25,840 nucleotides of DNA from an uncultured Archangium sp. (GTDB taxonomy: Bacteria; Myxococcota; Myxococcia; Myxococcales; Myxococcaceae). Each line of letters opens with the position of its first letter. The stretch's first letter is position 1. A program made the position numbers and the translations under genes. The notes under the pieces are model-generated. The model saw nothing but the letters and a program-made list of their open reading frames with translations, was not told where the DNA came from and did not search any database. Location of the stretch: contig CAMLFP010000027.1 in assembly GCA_946479335.1 (NCBI GenBank), forward strand, positions 1-25,840, given 5' to 3'. This document shows positions 8,008 through 17,587 of the stretch, piece by piece.

Positions 8008-8901
8008 ATGTGCGACGCCTCGCGCGCCGTGAGCACCTCCGTGAAGACGCACACCGCCGCGCTGCTGCTCATCACCGCGGTGTGGGGCGCGACGTTCGTC
8101 ACCGTGAAGGACGCGCTCGACGCCAGCGACACCTTCACCTTCCTCGCGCTGCGCTTCGCGGCGGGCGCCCTCACCGCGGGCGTGCTGGCGGCGCGGGCTC
8201 CGTGGCGAGAGGTCCTCGCGCCGGGAGCGAAGCTGGGCGTCTTCCTCTTCGGCGGCTACGCGCTGCAGACCCTCGGGCTCGAGTACACCTCGCCGTCGCG
8301 CAGCGCCTTCGTCACCGGCCTCACGGTGCTCTTCGTCCCCTTCGTGTCCTGGAGCTTCACGCGCGCCCGACCGCCCACGCGCGCCTTCGTCGCGCCCGTC
8401 ATCGCGCTCGGCGGCCTGTGGGTGATGACGCAGATTTCACTCGGGCGCGCGCCGCCGGTGGGCGACCTCCTGACGCTGGGCTGCGCGGTGCTGTACGCGT
8501 TCCACATCTCCCTCACCACGCGGCTGGGCGCCGGGCTGCCGGCGGTGGCGTTGACGGCGGTGCAGCTCGCGGTGGTCTCGGCGCTCTCGGCGGCGTGCCT
8601 GCCCTTCGTGGAGACGAAGTTCGCCCCCACGCCCTCGTACTGGGGCGCGGTGCTGTTCACCGGGGTCGTCGCCAGCGCCGTCGCCATCAGCGTGCAGGTG
8701 TGGGCGCAGAAGGCGCTGAGCGCCACGCGCGCCGCGGTCATCTATTCGTTGGAGCCGGTGTTCGCGCTGGTGTGGGCCGCGGCGAGTGGCGCGGGTTGGC
8801 CGGCGATGCACGAGCTGGTCGGCGGCGCGGTCATCCTGCTGGCGGTGCTGGTGTCGGAGCTCCCGCAACCTTTCTCGCGGTCGCGGGTTGAACCGGCATG
8901 A
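8008..8901 (+). CDS. EamA/DMT-family transporter
   Basis: 297 residues with about ten hydrophobic segments in two halves of five, the pattern of EamA (DUF6) drug/metabolite transporters. Characteristic stretches are ITAVWGATFVTVKDAL near the start, FLALRFAAGALTAGVL, GLEYTSPSRSAFVTGL in the first half, and AVIYSLEPVFALVWAA in the second. Substrate cannot be told from sequence; family members export amino acids, nucleosides or other small metabolites across the inner membrane. The ATG at 8008 gives a usual family length. GTG codons at 8029 and 8041 are alternatives, and no strong ribosome binding site decides between them. The stop overlaps the next gene's start by four bases (ATGA), so the two are probably coupled. 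Confidence 0.9.
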   Translation: MCDASRAVSTSVKTHTAALLLITAVWGATFVTVKDALDASDTFTFLALRFAAGALTAGVLAARAPWREVLAPGAKLGVFLFGGYALQTLGLEYTSPSRSAFVTGLTVLFVPFVSWSFTRARPPTRAFVAPVIALGGLWVMTQISLGRAPPVGDLLTLGCAVLYAFHISLTTRLGAGLPAVALTAVQLAVVSALSAACLPFVETKFAPTPSYWGAVLFTGVVASAVAISVQVWAQKALSATRAAVIYSLEPVFALVWAAASGAGWPAMHELVGGAVILLAVLVSELPQPFSRSRVEPA

Positions 8902-9479
8902 CCTCCAGGCTCGTGCTGTTGTCGCTGTGTGTGGGTGGCCTTTCGTTCGCCCAGGTGCGCCGCGCCGGGGAGACGGCGCGCGACGTCCGCGCGCTCAACG
9001 TCGACCGTCAGGAGAAGCGCGATGACGTGCACGACGCGAACCGGTGGGTGGCCGTCAGCAACCGCTTCGACGCCGCGCGCGCGACGAACCACTTCGCGGC
9101 GCTCGGGGCGCTCGACACGGAGATCCGCGCGCTCCTGGCGCAGGAGCTTCGTGAGACCCAGGGCGAGCTGACCCGCGACCGCGCCGAGGTACGTCAAGAC
9201 AACCGGGAGCTCCGGCGCGACCGCGTGGTCGGCCCTGCCGCGCGTGATGATCGCCGTGACCGCCGCGACGACGTGCGCGACGCGAAGGTGGAGGCGAACT
9301 CCCGCCAGCGCCTCGCCGCCATCGACGCGCAGTTCGCCGGCCTCGCCGGGCGCTTCGACCCGATGAGCCTCCAGCAGCGCCGCGTGCTGCTCAATGAGGT
9401 GATGGCGCTCTCTCGCCAGGAGCTGCGTCAGGACACCCGCGAGCAGCGCGAAGACCGCCGCGAGCTCCGCGAGCCGTAG
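8898..9479 (+). CDS. Secreted Arg/Asp/Glu-rich protein with internal duplication
   Basis: 193 residues. MTSRLVLLSLCVGGLSFAQ is a Sec signal peptide with likely cleavage after SFA. The mature protein is extremely charged and predicted helical or coiled-coil. It seems built of two copies of an 80-residue unit: RDDVHDANR, then AEVRQDNRELRRDR, in the first; RDDVRDAK, then QELRQDTREQREDR, in the second. No enzymatic motif, no Cys in the mature part, no transmembrane segment. Family not recognised; a periplasmic or extracellular structural or binding role is only inference. Its ATG overlaps the stop of the EamA gene (ATGA). Confidence 0.8.
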   Translation: MTSRLVLLSLCVGGLSFAQVRRAGETARDVRALNVDRQEKRDDVHDANRWVAVSNRFDAARATNHFAALGALDTEIRALLAQELRETQGELTRDRAEVRQDNRELRRDRVVGPAARDDRRDRRDDVRDAKVEANSRQRLAAIDAQFAGLAGRFDPMSLQQRRVLLNEVMALSRQELRQDTREQREDRRELREP

Positions 9480-9919
9480 CCGCGGCACGGTCGGCGCTGC
9501 GCTGTGAAGCGCACGCGGAGGGCCAGCGCGTACGGTGTGAACTCGGGGGAAAGAAAACAGCACCACCGTCGGCTTGCGCTCGGACCGCCGTGCGCTGACC
9601 AGCGGCCGTGATGACGACGCGTTCAACGAGCCCGCGCCCGAACGTCGGAGCGCACCTCATTTCGGCTGCGTCACGACCGGGCCCTCGAATCTCCGCGGAG
9701 CAACAAGCGTGGCCGGAACTCGACGTTCAAGCTCCCAGTGCCGTGAGGCAGCGGATATCCGCGTCACACGTCCGCACCACAGCCGTCTCATCATCCGCCG
9801 CGAGCGCAGCTCCTCGCGCCGGCGCCTCCGTGAGCACGCGCATCGCTGAGTTCACGGCGCCACGTACGCGAGCACCGCGCGGCTGCGTTCACGCCGGAAC
9901 GCACGCGCGTGGGCGCGGT
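9480..9919. other. 440-bp convergent intergenic region, no gene recognised
   Basis: This lies between two converging genes. Short open frames exist on both strands, but their products are Arg/Ser/Ala-rich with no domain, start context or codon bias to support them. Two short hairpins are visible (TGCGCT/AGCGCA near 9497-9512 and GCGTTC/GAACGC at 9885-9902), neither followed by a T-tract. The second lies just past the stop of the radical SAM gene and might help end that transcript. Confidence 0.5.
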
Positions 9920-11471
<1,552 letters not shown>

Positions 11472-11473
<2 letters not shown>

Positions 11474-11510
11474 AAGAAAAACCCTCGGCACCGAGAAGGG
11501 GCCGAGGGTT
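11472..11510 (-). terminator. Rho-independent terminator of the receptor-lipoprotein transcript
   Basis: On the minus strand there is a perfect 10-bp stem (AACCCTCGGC with GCCGAGGGTT) around an 11-base loop, followed by a T-rich run (TTTTCTTTT). It begins 35 bases after the lipoprotein stop at 11545. It overlaps the possible 5' end of the radical SAM reading frame. Confidence 0.88.
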
Positions 11511-11544
11511 CTCATGTCACCAAGCTGCGGTGAGGTCTACCGGC

Positions 11545-12387
11545 TCACTTGTTGAGCAGGTCGTCGATGGTCTTGTCGTCAGCGGGGAAGCAGACGCCAT
11601 AACGATCGGCCGGGTCGGCCTGGTCGGAGAACTCGACGCCCTCGAAGGCTTCGAAGTTCGGCGCGACGGTACCCGGCGCGAGGAACTTGCAGCGCGGCGA
11701 GTAGTACGGGTTCATGCCCGAGCCGGTGACGCGACCGTTCGCCGGGTCGGCGACCGGGTTGCAGTCTTCGTCGGTCTGGCAGAGCACCACCGGGTACACG
11801 GCGTAGAAGTGGTACTTCGCCGTGCAGGCGTCCTCCGTGATGGTGACGTTACCGTCCATCAGCGTTCCGGGGATCTGCGCCGTCGACAGCACACGCACAC
11901 CCTCGTACGCGTGGCGAACGGTGAGCTCCGGCACGTCGGGCGTCGGGTCGACGCCGGCGTCCGGGTCGCCCGGGTCACCAGGAATGGCCACGAACGTCTC
12001 GTAGCCGTCGGCCACGTTGACCAGCTTGCAGACACCGGTGTCGTCCGGGTTCAGGTTCTCGAAGTCGCCGATGGCCGCCTCGTGCGCGAGGTCGGGGTCA
12101 TCGAGCGTCTCGCGGCCCTCGACGTACGGTGCACCGAGCGCGCCGTTGAGCGCGAGGACGCCCAACTTCGCGTCCTTCGAGCCCGGCGCCAGGTAGCGCT
12201 GGGTCACGATGTAGTCACCGCCGTACGAGCCACACCCTGAAGTCGGGTCACCCGACTCCAACGTGTAGAACGCAAACATCGGAGTGGCCGTGTTGCACTC
12301 CACCGGCGCCTGCGGAATCGCGCAGGAACCGATGGTGAACGCACCGACCGCCAGACTGCCCAGGGCGAGGATTTTGTGGATTCGCAT
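11545..12387 (-). CDS. Cys-rich secreted lipoprotein paired with the TonB-dependent receptor
   Basis: 280 residues. MRIHKILALGSLAVGAFTIGSCAIPQ is a signal peptide with a passable lipobox (IGSC, Cys22), so a lipoprotein is likely. The mature part has eight more Cys, enough for four disulfides, and an acidic Pro/Gly/Asp linker near the middle (GDPGDPDAGVDPTPDVPE). No enzyme motif. It follows the receptor gene by 14 bases, with a ribosome binding site (AAAGGA), and its own stop is followed by a strong terminator, so the two form one transcript. By analogy with SusD-like and other surface lipoproteins it may sit on the receptor and handle its substrate or cargo, but it shows no similarity to SusD that I can see. 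Family not recognised. Confidence 0.88.
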   Translation of the reverse strand: MRIHKILALGSLAVGAFTIGSCAIPQAPVECNTATPMFAFYTLESGDPTSGCGSYGGDYIVTQRYLAPGSKDAKLGVLALNGALGAPYVEGRETLDDPDLAHEAAIGDFENLNPDDTGVCKLVNVADGYETFVAIPGDPGDPDAGVDPTPDVPELTVRHAYEGVRVLSTAQIPGTLMDGNVTITEDACTAKYHFYAVYPVVLCQTDEDCNPVADPANGRVTGSGMNPYYSPRCKFLAPGTVAPNFEAFEGVEFSDQADPADRYGVCFPADDKTIDDLLNK

Positions 12388-12401
12388 GGTGTCTCGTCCT
12401 T

Positions 12402-15400
12402 TCAGAAGCTGAACTTCAGGCCGAAGCGCACCTGGAGGGGCGCTTGATAGCTGAGCGGCTGCTTGAAGTTCTTGTTGATGTTCTCATCGGCCAGCTTCAG
12501 CGTCGGCGCACCATCGCCATCGAGCATGGTGACCTTGCTGACGCAGCTCGGGCCCGCAGTCGCGCCGGCAGCACAGATGGACTCCTGCGCGTTCTCGCCC
12601 TTCGCCGGCGTGTACGGCAGCACCGACTCCGTCGTGTAGTTCTGGTCAAGCGACGTCGCCGCCTGGAAGTTGAACATGTTCAAGATGTCGACCGTGAAGC
12701 CGACCGTCATGTCCTTCGAGAACTTGTAGCTGGCGCCCGCCTTCAGGTTGAAGGTGTGCACCCACGGCGCGCGACCGGCGGCGCCACGGGGGAGGATGAA
12801 CGCCAGGCCCGGGCCGTACAGCGGGTGCGCGCCCAGGTAGCTGAGCGGCTGGCCGCTGTACCCCTCGTACGTCAGACCGAGGAGCAGGCCGAAGCTGTTG
12901 GTCACCTGGAAGTTCTTCGCGCCGTAGAACTTGATGATGTGCGTGCGGTCACCCGGCAGCGGGCCGGAGTTGTTCGCGAGCAGCGACTTCAGGTCGAACG
13001 CCGCCGTGGAGCCGGGGTCCGTCGCCTGGCCGTAGTCGGTGTCGATGAAGCCCGTCCAGTTGCCGCGCAGGTACGACCACGTGTAGCTGGCCTGACCGAC
13101 CCAGCCATCGGAGAACGCCTTGGTGGCGAGCACCGTCACCGCGTCGTAATCGCGCTTGGCCTTCGGGAAGTCAGCCGCCATGCCCTGGCCGGGGTTGCCG
13201 ATGAAGTACGTCGAACCTTCGTCGTTCGACATGTCTTCGATGATGTTGAGCACCCACGACTTCGTGTAGCTGACGCCCACGCGGAGGTCGGGGATGATTT
13301 CGTACTCGCCGCCGACCACGATTTCGTCCTTCGCCTGCGCCTGCAGGTTCGGGTCGATGGGGCTGGCGCCCTGACCGGTGGGCTGCGCGTAGTGGTTCAC
13401 CGAGAGACCGCCGTTGTAGATGTCGCCGTACGCGCGGAAGTTCTGGCAGGCCTGCTGGTAGTTGCTGGAGTTCGCGCCCGACGCCGGGTCACAGCCACCG
13501 CCCACCAGACGGCTGAGCGACACCTGGTTCTCACCAGAGAGCGCGCGGTCGGCGATGTTGAGGGGGATGGTCTGGTAGTAGCGCGAGAAGTTCGCGTAGA
13601 TCTTCGACTTACCCTGCTGGGTCGGGTCGTAGATGACGCCGACGCGCGGCGACCACATGTTGTTGAGCGCCATGCTGGCCTCGCCCTTGCCGTTGAACAA
13701 CACCTGGTTGTCGTAGCGGATACCGGCGTTCAGGGTGACGACGTCCATGATGGCCCACGAGTCCTGGAGGAAGGCGCCGACCTGGTTCAGCGTCGGGGTC
13801 ACCTTCAGCACGGGGATATCGACGATGTCGTTGACCGTCGGGCCCGAGAGGTACGCGAAGCGGCGCACGTCGGTGAAGCGCGAGCCACCGGTGTTCTCCT
13901 GCGCCGTGATGAGGCCGGAGTACGCCTTGGTCGTGCTGTAGATGGAGTGCTCGAAGTCGATGCCGCCCTTGAACGTGTGGTGACCCAACGCGTTCAGGAA
14001 GTAGCTGACCTTGGCCGACGCCGCGAGGCGGTCGTTGGTGTTCTGCTGCATGTAGCCGAAGCCGCCGATGGCGTACGACGCACCGTTGCCCGTCACGGGG
14101 CACAGCGCGCTGCCATCAGACGCCGTACAGGCCGCCGCGACGTCCGCCGGCACCGCGCGGAACTCCGGGAGGTTGTAGGGCGCGACCGCGTTGTAGAGGA
14201 TGAACTCCGGCGTACCCGCGGCGCCCTTGCCCGACTGGTTGTCGGTGAGCTTGGTGCCGTCGTTGGGCAGGCCGTACGGCGCCGCCGTCTGGTGGAACCA
14301 GCCGAACGTCGCGTCGACCAGCAGCTTGCGGTCGAGGAAACCGCCCGTGTACTTGAGGGTCAGGTTGTTGTTCGAGTCGGGCACCACGAAGCCCGAGTTC
14401 TGGCCGTTGAGCGCGAAGGGCACGCTGCGCTGCGAGTTCGCGCCGTTGACCGACAGCGAGATGCGGTGGTCGTCGTTGATGGCGTAGGTCAGCTTCGCGA
14501 TGTAGGTGATGGCGCGGCGGTCGTCGAAGCGGTGGATCTCGTAGTCGCTGGCCTGGCCGTTGGCGCCGGTGTGCTGCACGGCGGTGGAGTTGAACTCACC
14601 GGTCGTCTCGTCGAGCGCGTAGAACTTCACCACGTCGCGGCGACGCACGAACGAGGGCGCCACGCCGACGTAGAACCACAGCTTGTCCTTGATGATGGGG
14701 CCGCCGATGTCGGCGCCGAAGTCGACCGTATTCCACGGCTGGCTCTTGGTCGCCTGCGAGACCGCCGCGCTGGTGACTTCCTTCTGCTTACCCGTCAGCA
14801 GGCCGGGCGTGTAGTTGACCCACACGTCGCCGTGGAACTCGTTGGAGCCCGACTTGGTGACGGCGCTGATGATGCCGCCGCCGGCGCGGCCGTACTCGGC
14901 CTGGTAACCGCCGGTGACGATGTTGGCTTCCTGCACGAACTCGACGGGCATCTGCGCGCCGTTCGAGCCCGTCTGCGGGTCGTTGGAGTTCAGGCCGTCG
15001 ATGTAGATGCCGTTCTCCGACGACGTCGCGCCGTTCATGTTGAAGCCGCCGTAGTCATCATCGGCGACGGTCTGGGGCGCGATGGCCGCCAGCGACTCGA
15101 ACGACTTGAGGCCGTTACCCGTGGGGCGGAGGAACGAGATGTTGTCGATGAACTCGTGGCCGACGTTGACGCCCGTGGCCGTCGAACCGACGTCGACCGT
15201 GGGCGGCCGGCCGACGACGACGACCGTGTCACCGGTCACCGACTCCGGCTGGAGCTGGATGTTGACGCGCACCGTGCGGTCGACGCGGATGGTGATGTCG
15301 GGCCGGCTGAAGGGCTTGTACGACTCCTTCTCGAGCCGCAGCGTGAACACGCCGGCCGGCAGAGACGCGAAGCGGTACACGCCCGTCGCGTCGGTGACGG

Positions 15401-15581
15401 AAATTTCCTCGCCTTGCAGCGCGGGAGACGTCGCGGTCACGACCACATCGGGAACGGGCTTGCCGGTCGCCGCGTCAGTCACCGTACCGGTGATGACGGA
15501 CGTGCCCTGGGCCGCTGCCACAGCAGATACGAACGCGCTCGCGATGAGCAGCGCTCGGAACATCCTCTTTGTTGGATACAC
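12402..15581 (-). CDS. Oar-like TonB-dependent outer-membrane receptor/transporter
   Basis: 1059 residues from the GTG at 15581, chosen because GGAGGG stands six bases before it; the ATG at 15563 has no spaced ribosome binding site. The signal peptide ends near AAAQG (residue 26). Residues about 27-108 are a carboxypeptidase-regulatory-like beta-sandwich (VITGTVTDAATGKPVPDVVVTA, GVYRFASLPAGVFTLRLE). A TonB box follows (GDTVVVVGRPP, about 115), then the plug (NMNGATSSENGIYIDGLN, EYGRAGGGIISAVTKSGSNEFHG) and a long beta barrel ending in Phe (FGLKFSF). Domain order and length fit the Oar group of myxobacteria; in Myxococcus xanthus, Oar with a TonB/ExbB/ExbD system is needed to secrete the protease PopC. 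Whether this protein imports nutrients or exports protein is open. It is divergent from its likely energising genes. Confidence 0.93.
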   Translation of the reverse strand: MYPTKRMFRALLIASAFVSAVAAAQGTSVITGTVTDAATGKPVPDVVVTATSPALQGEEISVTDATGVYRFASLPAGVFTLRLEKESYKPFSRPDITIRVDRTVRVNIQLQPESVTGDTVVVVGRPPTVDVGSTATGVNVGHEFIDNISFLRPTGNGLKSFESLAAIAPQTVADDDYGGFNMNGATSSENGIYIDGLNSNDPQTGSNGAQMPVEFVQEANIVTGGYQAEYGRAGGGIISAVTKSGSNEFHGDVWVNYTPGLLTGKQKEVTSAAVSQATKSQPWNTVDFGADIGGPIIKDKLWFYVGVAPSFVRRRDVVKFYALDETTGEFNSTAVQHTGANGQASDYEIHRFDDRRAITYIAKLTYAINDDHRISLSVNGANSQRSVPFALNGQNSGFVVPDSNNNLTLKYTGGFLDRKLLVDATFGWFHQTAAPYGLPNDGTKLTDNQSGKGAAGTPEFILYNAVAPYNLPEFRAVPADVAAACTASDGSALCPVTGNGASYAIGGFGYMQQNTNDRLAASAKVSYFLNALGHHTFKGGIDFEHSIYSTTKAYSGLITAQENTGGSRFTDVRRFAYLSGPTVNDIVDIPVLKVTPTLNQVGAFLQDSWAIMDVVTLNAGIRYDNQVLFNGKGEASMALNNMWSPRVGVIYDPTQQGKSKIYANFSRYYQTIPLNIADRALSGENQVSLSRLVGGGCDPASGANSSNYQQACQNFRAYGDIYNGGLSVNHYAQPTGQGASPIDPNLQAQAKDEIVVGGEYEIIPDLRVGVSYTKSWVLNIIEDMSNDEGSTYFIGNPGQGMAADFPKAKRDYDAVTVLATKAFSDGWVGQASYTWSYLRGNWTGFIDTDYGQATDPGSTAAFDLKSLLANNSGPLPGDRTHIIKFYGAKNFQVTNSFGLLLGLTYEGYSGQPLSYLGAHPLYGPGLAFILPRGAAGRAPWVHTFNLKAGASYKFSKDMTVGFTVDILNMFNFQAATSLDQNYTTESVLPYTPAKGENAQESICAAGATAGPSCVSKVTMLDGDGAPTLKLADENINKNFKQPLSYQAPLQVRFGLKFSF

Positions 15582-15587
15582 GGGGGT

Positions 15588-15593
15588 CCCTCC
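15588..15593 (-). promoter_or_regulatory. Ribosome binding site that fixes the receptor start at GTG 15581
   Basis: On the minus strand, GGAGGG is followed by six bases and then GTG. The ATG 18 bases further on is preceded directly by AGAGG with no spacer, which would not work well. Confidence 0.7.
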
Positions 15594-15641
15594 AGGAGTA
15601 GACGAATTGCGGCGCGCACCCTCGCCCCATGAGTGGGTGAA

Positions 15642-15647
15642 TGTCAA
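15642..15647 (-). promoter_or_regulatory. Possible -35 element of the receptor transcript (TTGACA)
   Basis: A perfect TTGACA on the minus strand lies about 60 bases before the receptor start, in the 112-bp region shared with the divergent tonB gene. No convincing -10 hexamer is seen at 17 bases, and no Fur-box-like palindrome was found in this region. Confidence 0.22.
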
Positions 15648-15693
15648 CGGCCAGATGATCCAAAGCTCTCGATTTTGTTATGAGGGGTCCTGA

Positions 15694-16449
15694 ATGTTTG
15701 CCGCCGTCCTGAACAAGGGTGACGCTCCCCGCAGCCGTTTCGGCACGGGCGTCATCATCTCGGTCGTGGTGCACGTGGTGCTGCTCGCGCTCGTCGTCTA
15801 CCTGACGACGCGGCCGAAGGTGGTCGAGGAGGTCGAGCCCGAAGTGAAGTTCTTCGCGGCGATGCCTCCGCCTCCTCCTCCGCCGCCGCCTCCGCCTGCG
15901 GGCGGCTCTTCGACGCCCAAGGTCGAGAAGAAGGTGGAGAAGAAGAAGCCGAAGAAGGACGTGCTGGTGCAGCCGAAGGAGATCCCCGTCGAGAAGCCGC
16001 CCGAGGCCGAGCCAGACAAGAAGCCGGACGACGACCAGCCTGCTGGCGTCGAAGGCGGTCAGGTCGGCGGCGTCGAAGGCGGCGTGGTCGGCGGCGTGGT
16101 GGGCGGCACCGTCGGCGGTGTGGTCGGCGGCGTCATCGGCGGCACGGGCACGGAGATCGTGCCGTTCGGTGAAGGCATGACGAGACCTTCGTGTGACCGG
16201 CAGGCGCTCGCGCACGACCTCTACACGCAGGCGGCGCGCGAGGCGCACGTCGAAGGCATGATGATCGTGAAGTGCCAGATTCTCTCTGACGGCACGGTGC
16301 AGAACTGCCGCGTCATCAAGCCGCTCCCGCACCTGTCGGACCGCGTGGTCGAGCGTCTCCAGTCGATGAAGTGCACGCCCGGTACGTTCCAGGGCAAGCC
16401 CATCAGCATCGATTACACGCAGAACTTTGTGTTCAAGATGCCCGAGTGA
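15694..16449 (+). CDS. tonB: TonB energy transducer with Gly/Val repeat
   Basis: 251 residues, with GAGGGG before the ATG. A short cytoplasmic end is followed by one membrane segment with the usual His (GVIISVVVHVVLLALVVYL, about 19-37). The periplasmic part has a run of 11 Pro (58-68), a Lys/Glu-rich stretch (about 76-115), then a glycine/valine repeat (about 121-151, units like VVGGVVGG). It ends in a TonB C-terminal domain (about 165-251: AHVEGMMIVKCQILSDGTVQ, LQSMKCTPGTFQGKPI). The C-terminal domain holds four Cys, which may form disulfides. The protein couples the inner-membrane proton gradient, through ExbB/ExbD, to the TonB box of outer-membrane receptors. It is the first gene of tonB-exbB-exbD-exbD and diverges from an Oar-like receptor, its probable client. 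Confidence 0.95.
   Translation: MFAAVLNKGDAPRSRFGTGVIISVVVHVVLLALVVYLTTRPKVVEEVEPEVKFFAAMPPPPPPPPPPPAGGSSTPKVEKKVEKKKPKKDVLVQPKEIPVEKPPEAEPDKKPDDDQPAGVEGGQVGGVEGGVVGGVVGGTVGGVVGGVIGGTGTEIVPFGEGMTRPSCDRQALAHDLYTQAAREAHVEGMMIVKCQILSDGTVQNCRVIKPLPHLSDRVVERLQSMKCTPGTFQGKPISIDYTQNFVFKMPE
16054..16146 (+). repeat. GGC-GTC-rich tandem repeat encoding Gly/Val units in TonB
   Basis: Imperfect tandem units of about 12 bases (GGCGGCGTGGTC-like) encode alternating Gly-Gly and Val-Val/Val-X pairs in the TonB periplasmic linker. Such a run could vary in copy number by slippage. Confidence 0.75.
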
Positions 16450-16500
16450 CGGGCTAGCCAGCTTTCACCCACCACCCTCCTTCCTGGGAGCTCAACCGCA

Positions 16501-17160
16501 ATGGATTTCTCGTTAAGTCATCTCTGGGCCTCGATGGGCCTGTTCGCGAAGCTCATCGTCATCACGATGGGCTTCATGTCAGTCGCGAGCCTGCTCGTGA
16601 CCTTCGAGCGCATCGTGGTGTACCTGCGCAGCGGCTCGGAGTCGGTCGCCTTCGCGGCGCGCATGGGCAAGATCTTCGAGTCGGGCGGCGTCGCGGCCGC
16701 GGCGGCGGAAGCGCTGCAGAAGAACGCGGGCCACCTCGGCCGCACCATCAACGCGGGCCTGGTGGCCTTCAAGACGGCGCCGGCCGACAAGGACGTGGCC
16801 ATCGAGTCGGTCGCGCGCGCGCTCGAGCGTCAGGCCGCCCGTGAGGTGCAGGGCTTCAAGCGCGGCCTCGGCGTGCTGGCCACCGTCGGCTCCACGGCGC
16901 CGTTCGTCGGCCTGCTGGGCACCACGATGGGCATCGTGAACTCCTTCCAGCAGATGGCGAACTCGGGCTCCGGCGGTCTGGGCACGGTCTCGGCCGGTAT
17001 CTCCGAGGCGCTCATCACCACCGCCTTCGGTCTGCTCGTCGCGATCCCCGCGGTCGTGGCGTTCAACTTCCTCCAGGGCTGGGTCGATGCGCGCAGCGTT
17101 GACCTCTCGGAGTCGAGCAATGAGTTCCTCGACCTCGTGACGCGCCACTTCGCGAAGTGA
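16501..17160 (+). CDS. exbB: ExbB/TolQ/MotA-family proton channel protein
   Basis: 219 residues, GGGAG before the ATG. Three membrane segments: about 12-35 (LWASMGLFAKLIVITMGFMSV), then, after a cytoplasmic loop, about 122-145 (LATVGSTAPFVGLLGTTMGI) and about 160-190 (ISEALITTAFGLLVAIPAVV). The two latter helices carry the family motifs APFVGLLGTTMGI and EALITTAFGLLVAIPAV. It forms the ExbB pentamer around ExbD and uses the proton gradient to drive TonB. The gene lies 51 bases after tonB and 10 before exbD. A TolQ or MotA-like role is less likely given the tonB and Oar-like neighbours. Confidence 0.95.
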   Translation: MDFSLSHLWASMGLFAKLIVITMGFMSVASLLVTFERIVVYLRSGSESVAFAARMGKIFESGGVAAAAAEALQKNAGHLGRTINAGLVAFKTAPADKDVAIESVARALERQAAREVQGFKRGLGVLATVGSTAPFVGLLGTTMGIVNSFQQMANSGSGGLGTVSAGISEALITTAFGLLVAIPAVVAFNFLQGWVDARSVDLSESSNEFLDLVTRHFAK

Positions 17161-17170
17161 GGGCACCGCC

Positions 17171-17587
17171 ATGGCGATGGCAGTCGGCGGTAAAAAGGGA
17201 ATCAAAGCCGACATCAACATCACGCCGATGGTCGACGTGGTGCTGGTGCTGCTCATCATCTTCATGGTGGTGACGCCCATGCTCCAGCGCGGCAAGGACG
17301 TGAAGCTGCCGCAGGCGATGAAGGTCGACGAAGAGAAGAAGGGCGCGGCCGACCCCATCGTCATCTCGGTGACGCCGGACAAGCGCATCTACATCGAGAG
17401 CGACTCGTACGACGACGAGGGCTTCAAGGCCGAGCTGGGCAAGAAGATCATCGCGGCGCCGGGCCGGCGCATCTTGCTCAAGGGCGACCAGTCGCTGGTG
17501 TTCGACGACGTGCGCCGGGTGATGAACCTCGCGCGCGAGGCCGGCGCGAAGTCGATCGCGCTGGGCGTCGAAGAGGTGAAGCACTGA
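17171..17587 (+). CDS. exbD: ExbD/TolR-family biopolymer transport protein (first copy)
   Basis: 138 residues. GAGGG overlapping the exbB stop serves as ribosome binding site. A short cytoplasmic N-terminus (KKGIKADINITPMVDVV) leads into the single membrane helix (VDVVLVLLIIFMVVTPML), whose Asp is the conserved proton-carrying residue. The periplasmic domain follows (about 50-138: KRIYIESDSYDDEGFKAEL, ILLKGDQSLVFDDVRRVMNLAREAGAKSIALGVEE). It is complete. It overlaps the second exbD by one base (TGATG). The pair shares a nearly identical 65-base stretch over the membrane helix. Confidence 0.94.
   Translation: MAMAVGGKKGIKADINITPMVDVVLVLLIIFMVVTPMLQRGKDVKLPQAMKVDEEKKGAADPIVISVTPDKRIYIESDSYDDEGFKAELGKKIIAAPGRRILLKGDQSLVFDDVRRVMNLAREAGAKSIALGVEEVKH

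Noticed and set aside
12444..15632. A 1062-codon plus-strand frame opposite the receptor gene
   Set aside because: Antisense shadow with Arg/Val/Asp-rich composition; the minus strand encodes a clear TonB-dependent receptor.
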